From Vibrio sp. Isolate32 (lineage in GTDB: Bacteria > Pseudomonadota > Gammaproteobacteria > Enterobacterales > Vibrionaceae), in the NCBI RefSeq assembly GCF_022397955.1, contig NZ_JAKEUQ010000010.1, positions 855 through 64,854 on the forward strand: a stretch of 64,000 nt of DNA, written 5' to 3'. Shown here piece after piece: positions 61,362-64,000 of this stretch. Made by a program: the position numbers and the translations under genes. The number at the start of each line of letters is the position of its first letter. Positions within the stretch are counted from its first letter, which is position 1. Under the pieces are notes generated by a model. That model saw only the letters and a program-made list of their open reading frames with translations, was not told the origin of the DNA and did not search any database.

Positions 61362-62543
61362 TTACCCCTCCCCTTCAGCGATAAAGCGTTGTGTCTTTTC
61401 AAACGCATGATTGAGGTCATCAATCAGGTCCTCTGCATCTTCAAGGCCAACAGAAAGACGCAGCAACTGTTGAGAAACGCCCGCTTCTGCCAGCGCTTCT
61501 TCACCCATCGCACGATGAGTCATCGACGCAGGGTGACAAATCAGGCTCTCTACACCGCCAAGTGATTCCGCTAAAGAGAACAGCTCTAACTCGCCAACAA
61601 AGTATTTGAGTGCCTCGAATGAAGCTGCAAACTCAAAGCTCAACATTGATCCAAAGCCTGACTGTTGCTTCTTCGCGATCTTGTGACCTGGATGTTCAGG
61701 AAGGCTTGGGTGATAAATCGCACCGACAAGATCTTGCTGTTGCAGCGCAGTCAAAATTTCACGCGAACTCTCTTCGTGAACGCGCATACGCGCACCTAGC
61801 GTGCGAATACCACGTAGCGTCATGTAACTATCAAATGGAGTACCGGTCGCACCAATACAGTTGCCCCACCATGCTAGCTCTTCAGCATGCTCTTCTGTTT
61901 TAGTGATCACCACACCACCAATAACATCCGAGTGGCCGTTGATGTATTTGGTCGTTGAGTGGATAACAAAGTCAGCCCCCAGCTCTAAAGGCTTTTGGAA
62001 CACAGGAGTCAAAAACGTGTTGTCGACAGCAACTAGCGCACCTACACCTTTCGCCTTGCGGCAGGTTTCTGCAATATCAACCACGCGAACCAACGGGTTT
62101 GATGGTGTCTCCAATAAGATCAACTTTGGCTTAAGTGCGATCGCCGCATCTAATGCCTTTTGATCCGATTGATCAACAAACAGAACTTTGAAGTCACCTT
62201 TAAGAGAGCGAGTGTTAAACAGACGGTAAGTACCACCGTAGCAGTCGTGTGGTGCAACGATCAGATCATCGCTACCTAAGAAAGCTGAAACCCATAAGTT
62301 CAGTGCAGAAGTACCACAGTTAGTGACTACCGCGCCTTTGCCCGATTCAAGCTCAAACAGTGCTGTTTCTAATAAACCACGGTTTGGGTTACCAGAACGG
62401 GTATAATCATACTTTGGCACTTCACCAAAAGCGGGAAACCCATAGTTAGTCGAAAGATAAATAGGTGGGACAACGGCATGGTGTTGTGTGTCTGACTCGA
62501 TACCAGTACGTACTGCGATTGTTGCTGGCTTCCGGCTGCTCAT
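61362..62543 (-). CDS. metB: Cystathionine gamma-synthase
   Basis: PLP enzyme joining O-succinylhomoserine and cysteine to cystathionine, 393 residues. I start at MSSRKPATIAVRTGIESD, since the 17 preceding residues are unlike the family. The PLP Lys lies in VIHSTTKYINGHSDVIGG; the cofactor-phosphate motif YDYTRSGNPNRGLLE is present. It precedes metL and shares its upstream region with divergent metJ. Confidence 0.95.
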   Translation of the reverse strand: MSSRKPATIAVRTGIESDTQHHAVVPPIYLSTNYGFPAFGEVPKYDYTRSGNPNRGLLETALFELESGKGAVVTNCGTSALNLWVSAFLGSDDLIVAPHDCYGGTYRLFNTRSLKGDFKVLFVDQSDQKALDAAIALKPKLILLETPSNPLVRVVDIAETCRKAKGVGALVAVDNTFLTPVFQKPLELGADFVIHSTTKYINGHSDVIGGVVITKTEEHAEELAWWGNCIGATGTPFDSYMTLRGIRTLGARMRVHEESSREILTALQQQDLVGAIYHPSLPEHPGHKIAKKQQSGFGSMLSFEFAASFEALKYFVGELELFSLAESLGGVESLICHPASMTHRAMGEEALAEAGVSQQLLRLSVGLEDAEDLIDDLNHAFEKTQRFIAEGEG

Positions 62544-62643
62544 AGGTGCTTCCTTACAAGTTTGCGTCTGAGAGTCACAGCTGCTTGTCGGCATTTTGCG
62601 GCTGTGTTAGATATATGTTATTCACTTTACTTTCATAAATGTG

Positions 62644-62675
62644 AGACGTCAACACTTCTAGACGTCTACATGTCT
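62644..62675. promoter_or_regulatory. MetJ operator between metB and metJ (four met boxes)
   Basis: Four contiguous 8-bp boxes: AGACGTCA, ACACTTCT, AGACGTCT (perfect), ACATGTCT. They occupy the gap between metB (start 62543) and metJ (start 62751), so both genes should be repressed by MetJ, giving autoregulation. Confidence 0.9.
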
Positions 62676-62750
62676 TTGCTTATGGCGGTAAATCCCGCTA
62701 AAATCACCACTATTAATTTAATATAACAACTAAAGTGATGAAGGTACGCA

Positions 62751-63071
62751 ATGGCCGACTGGAATGGTGAATACATAAGCCCATATGCTGAGCATGGAAA
62801 GAAAAGCGAACAAGTAAAGAAGATTACAGTTTCTATCCCTTTAAAAGTGCTAAAGGTGCTTACTGACGAGCGTACTCGCCGCCAGATCAACAACCTGCGC
62901 CACGCAACAAATAGTGAGCTACTGTGTGAAGCTTTTCTACATGCCTACACAGGCCAACCACTGCCAACGGATGAAGACCTTCGTAAAGACCGCCCAGATG
63001 ATATTCCTGCAGAAGTGAAAAAGCTGATGACAGAGATGGGTATCGAGTTCGAAGCGTTTGACGAAGAATAA
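62751..63071 (+). CDS. metJ: Methionine repressor MetJ
   Basis: Ribbon-helix-helix repressor with S-adenosylmethionine as co-repressor, 106 residues. The N-terminal beta-strand [50 protein letters not shown] is near-identical to E. coli MetJ. It starts [17 protein letters not shown] as expected. Divergent from metB across the met boxes and convergent with the malic enzyme gene. Confidence 0.97.
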   Translation: MADWNGEYISPYAEHGKKSEQVKKITVSIPLKVLKVLTDERTRRQINNLRHATNSELLCEAFLHAYTGQPLPTDEDLRKDRPDDIPAEVKKLMTEMGIEFEAFDEE

Positions 63072-63166
63072 CAATAACTCAGTCACTGCCTTCAATATTG
63101 ATTCGCTTTAGCTGAATGTTCACATTACTGATTCGTCTTTTTAGTGTTCTGTGAATAAAAGATATA

Positions 63167-63197
63167 AAAAAACCGACTCCTGATGAGTCGGTTTTTT
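63167..63197. terminator. Bidirectional terminator between metJ and the malic enzyme gene
   Basis: A perfect 13-bp stem AAAAAACCGACTC/GAGTCGGTTTTTT with a 5-nt loop, A- and T-rich feet on the two strands. Confidence 0.9.
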
Positions 63198-63214
63198 GTT
63201 ATTTTGTTTAGCTT

Positions 63215-64000
63215 CTATGCCATGTAGTTAGCAGGCATTTCGATACGTGCAACGCCAGATTCAACGGCCGCTTCTGCTACTGCTTTCGCTACGCGAGGAA
63301 GTAGACGTGGATCCATTGGCTTAGGAATGATGTAACCCTTACCGAACTCAAGTGACGTCTCACCCGCTGCTTTTAGTACTTCCACAGGTACTTCTTCTTT
63401 CGCTAGGTCACGAATCGCTTTTACTGCCGCTAGTTTCATCTCGTCATTGATTTCGCTTGCACGCACATCAAGTGCACCACGGAAAATGAATGGGAAACAA
63501 AGTACGTTGTTTACTTGGTTAGGGTAATCACTGCGTCCTGTACCCATAATAAGGTCAGAACGAACTTCGTGAGCAAGCTCTGGCTTGATCTCTGGATCTG
63601 GGTTTGAACATGCAAACACAACTGGCTTATCAGCCATCAGCGTTAGTGCTTCTGCTGGTAGCAGGTTAGGACCTGATACGCCCAAGAATAGGTCAGCACC
63701 TTCGATAACATCTTCAAGCGTACGCTTATCTGTGTTGTTTGCGAATAGCTCTTTGTATTCGTTCAGATCATCACGACGAGTGTGGATCACACCTTTACGG
63801 TCAAGCATGTAGATTTTCTCACGCTGAGCGCCACACTTAATAAGTAGTTCCATACAAGCAACCGCTGCGGCGCCAGCACCTAAACAAACGATCTTACATT
63901 CTTCTAGCTTCTTACCTTGAAGCTCAATCGCGTTCAGCATACCTGCTGCTGTTACGATCGCTGTACCATGTTGGTCATCGTGGAATACAGGCACATCACA
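63215..64000 (-). CDS. Malic enzyme, single-domain type, C-terminal part (cut by window end)
   Basis: Decarboxylating malate dehydrogenase producing pyruvate. Only the C-terminal ~262 residues are here; the gene continues past the right edge (the frame is open to base 64000). Visible: DVPVFHDDQHGTAIVTAAG (active-site region), the NAD(P) fold IVCLGAGAAAVACMELL, and VFACSNPDPEI. The short form (no PTA domain at the end, stop straight after VARIEMPANYMA) resembles NAD-type single-domain malic enzyme; cofactor preference cannot be fixed. Confidence 0.92.
   Translation of the reverse strand, partial: CDVPVFHDDQHGTAIVTAAGMLNAIELQGKKLEECKIVCLGAGAAAVACMELLIKCGAQREKIYMLDRKGVIHTRRDDLNEYKELFANNTDKRTLEDVIEGADLFLGVSGPNLLPAEALTLMADKPVVFACSNPDPEIKPELAHEVRSDLIMGTGRSDYPNQVNNVLCFPFIFRGALDVRASEINDEMKLAAVKAIRDLAKEEVPVEVLKAAGETSLEFGKGYIIPKPMDPRLLPRVAKAVAEAAVESGVARIEMPANYMA

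Overview
The window is a chromosomal segment of a gamma-proteobacterium that is almost certainly a Vibrio. The main reasons are AphA (the Vibrio low-cell-density quorum-sensing regulator), the argininosuccinate lyase/N-acetylglutamate synthase fusion (ArgHA), a peroxiredoxin-glutaredoxin fusion facing oxyR, an ExeM/Xds-type nuclease with a GlyGly-CTERM tail, and a gene order (str operon / tus / fkpA-slyX-slyD-kefBG / crp / ast / trpS-gph-rpe-dam-damX-aroBK-pilMNOPQ / mrcA / oxyR / arg / ppc-aphA / met) that I recall from large Vibrio chromosomes. I suspect the Splendidus clade but cannot prove it. No phage, insertion sequence, CRISPR, tRNA or rRNA gene is visible. Gene density is high and codon use looks uniform, so this is core genome rather than an accessory island.

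Layout. 1-3700: the str operon on the minus strand (rpsL-rpsG-fusA-tuf) with a consensus promoter at 3672-3700, preceded by tusDCB and a YheO-type regulator. 5700-12500: folding and ion-homeostasis genes (fkpA, WD40 lipoprotein, slyX, isoaspartyl peptidase, slyD, zinc-ribbon YheV, kefB-kefG). 12600-18550: a plus-strand run (ABC-F yheS, TIGR02444 protein, yheT, yheU, prkB, crp). 18660-24540: DUF1338 enzyme, arginine succinyltransferase pathway (astD-astA-astC/argD) and pabA. 24740-27680: a large secreted nuclease. 28060-35040: trpS, gph, rpe, dam, damX, aroB, aroK. 35216-39690: pilMNOPQ, the inner-membrane platform and secretin of the type IV competence pilus. 39839-46610: mrcA, oxyR, the Prx-Grx fusion, an unusual dihydrolipoyl-dehydrogenase-like flavoprotein, and RidA. 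47167-53810: arginine biosynthesis (argE diverging from argCBG and argHA). 54069-57588: ppc and aphA. 57772-64000: methionine biosynthesis (metF, metBL, metJ) with clear MetJ operators, then a malic enzyme cut by the window end.

How it fits together. Arginine is both made (argECBG-HA) and degraded (ast) here. Methionine genes form a regulon governed by the metJ encoded among them. Oxidative-stress genes are arranged around one OxyR operator. The most striking points are: (a) a flavoprotein disulfide reductase at 44543-46009 ending in a Cys-X2-Cys-X3-Cys tail, next to the OxyR/Prx-Grx pair; (b) ten perfect copies of a 7-bp unit between the aphA stop codon and its terminator; (c) a full four-element OxyR site; and (d) dense RNA secondary structure in the rpsG-fusA and pilQ-aroK intervals. 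Most of the window is otherwise ordinary, and I did not find a clearly new multi-gene system.
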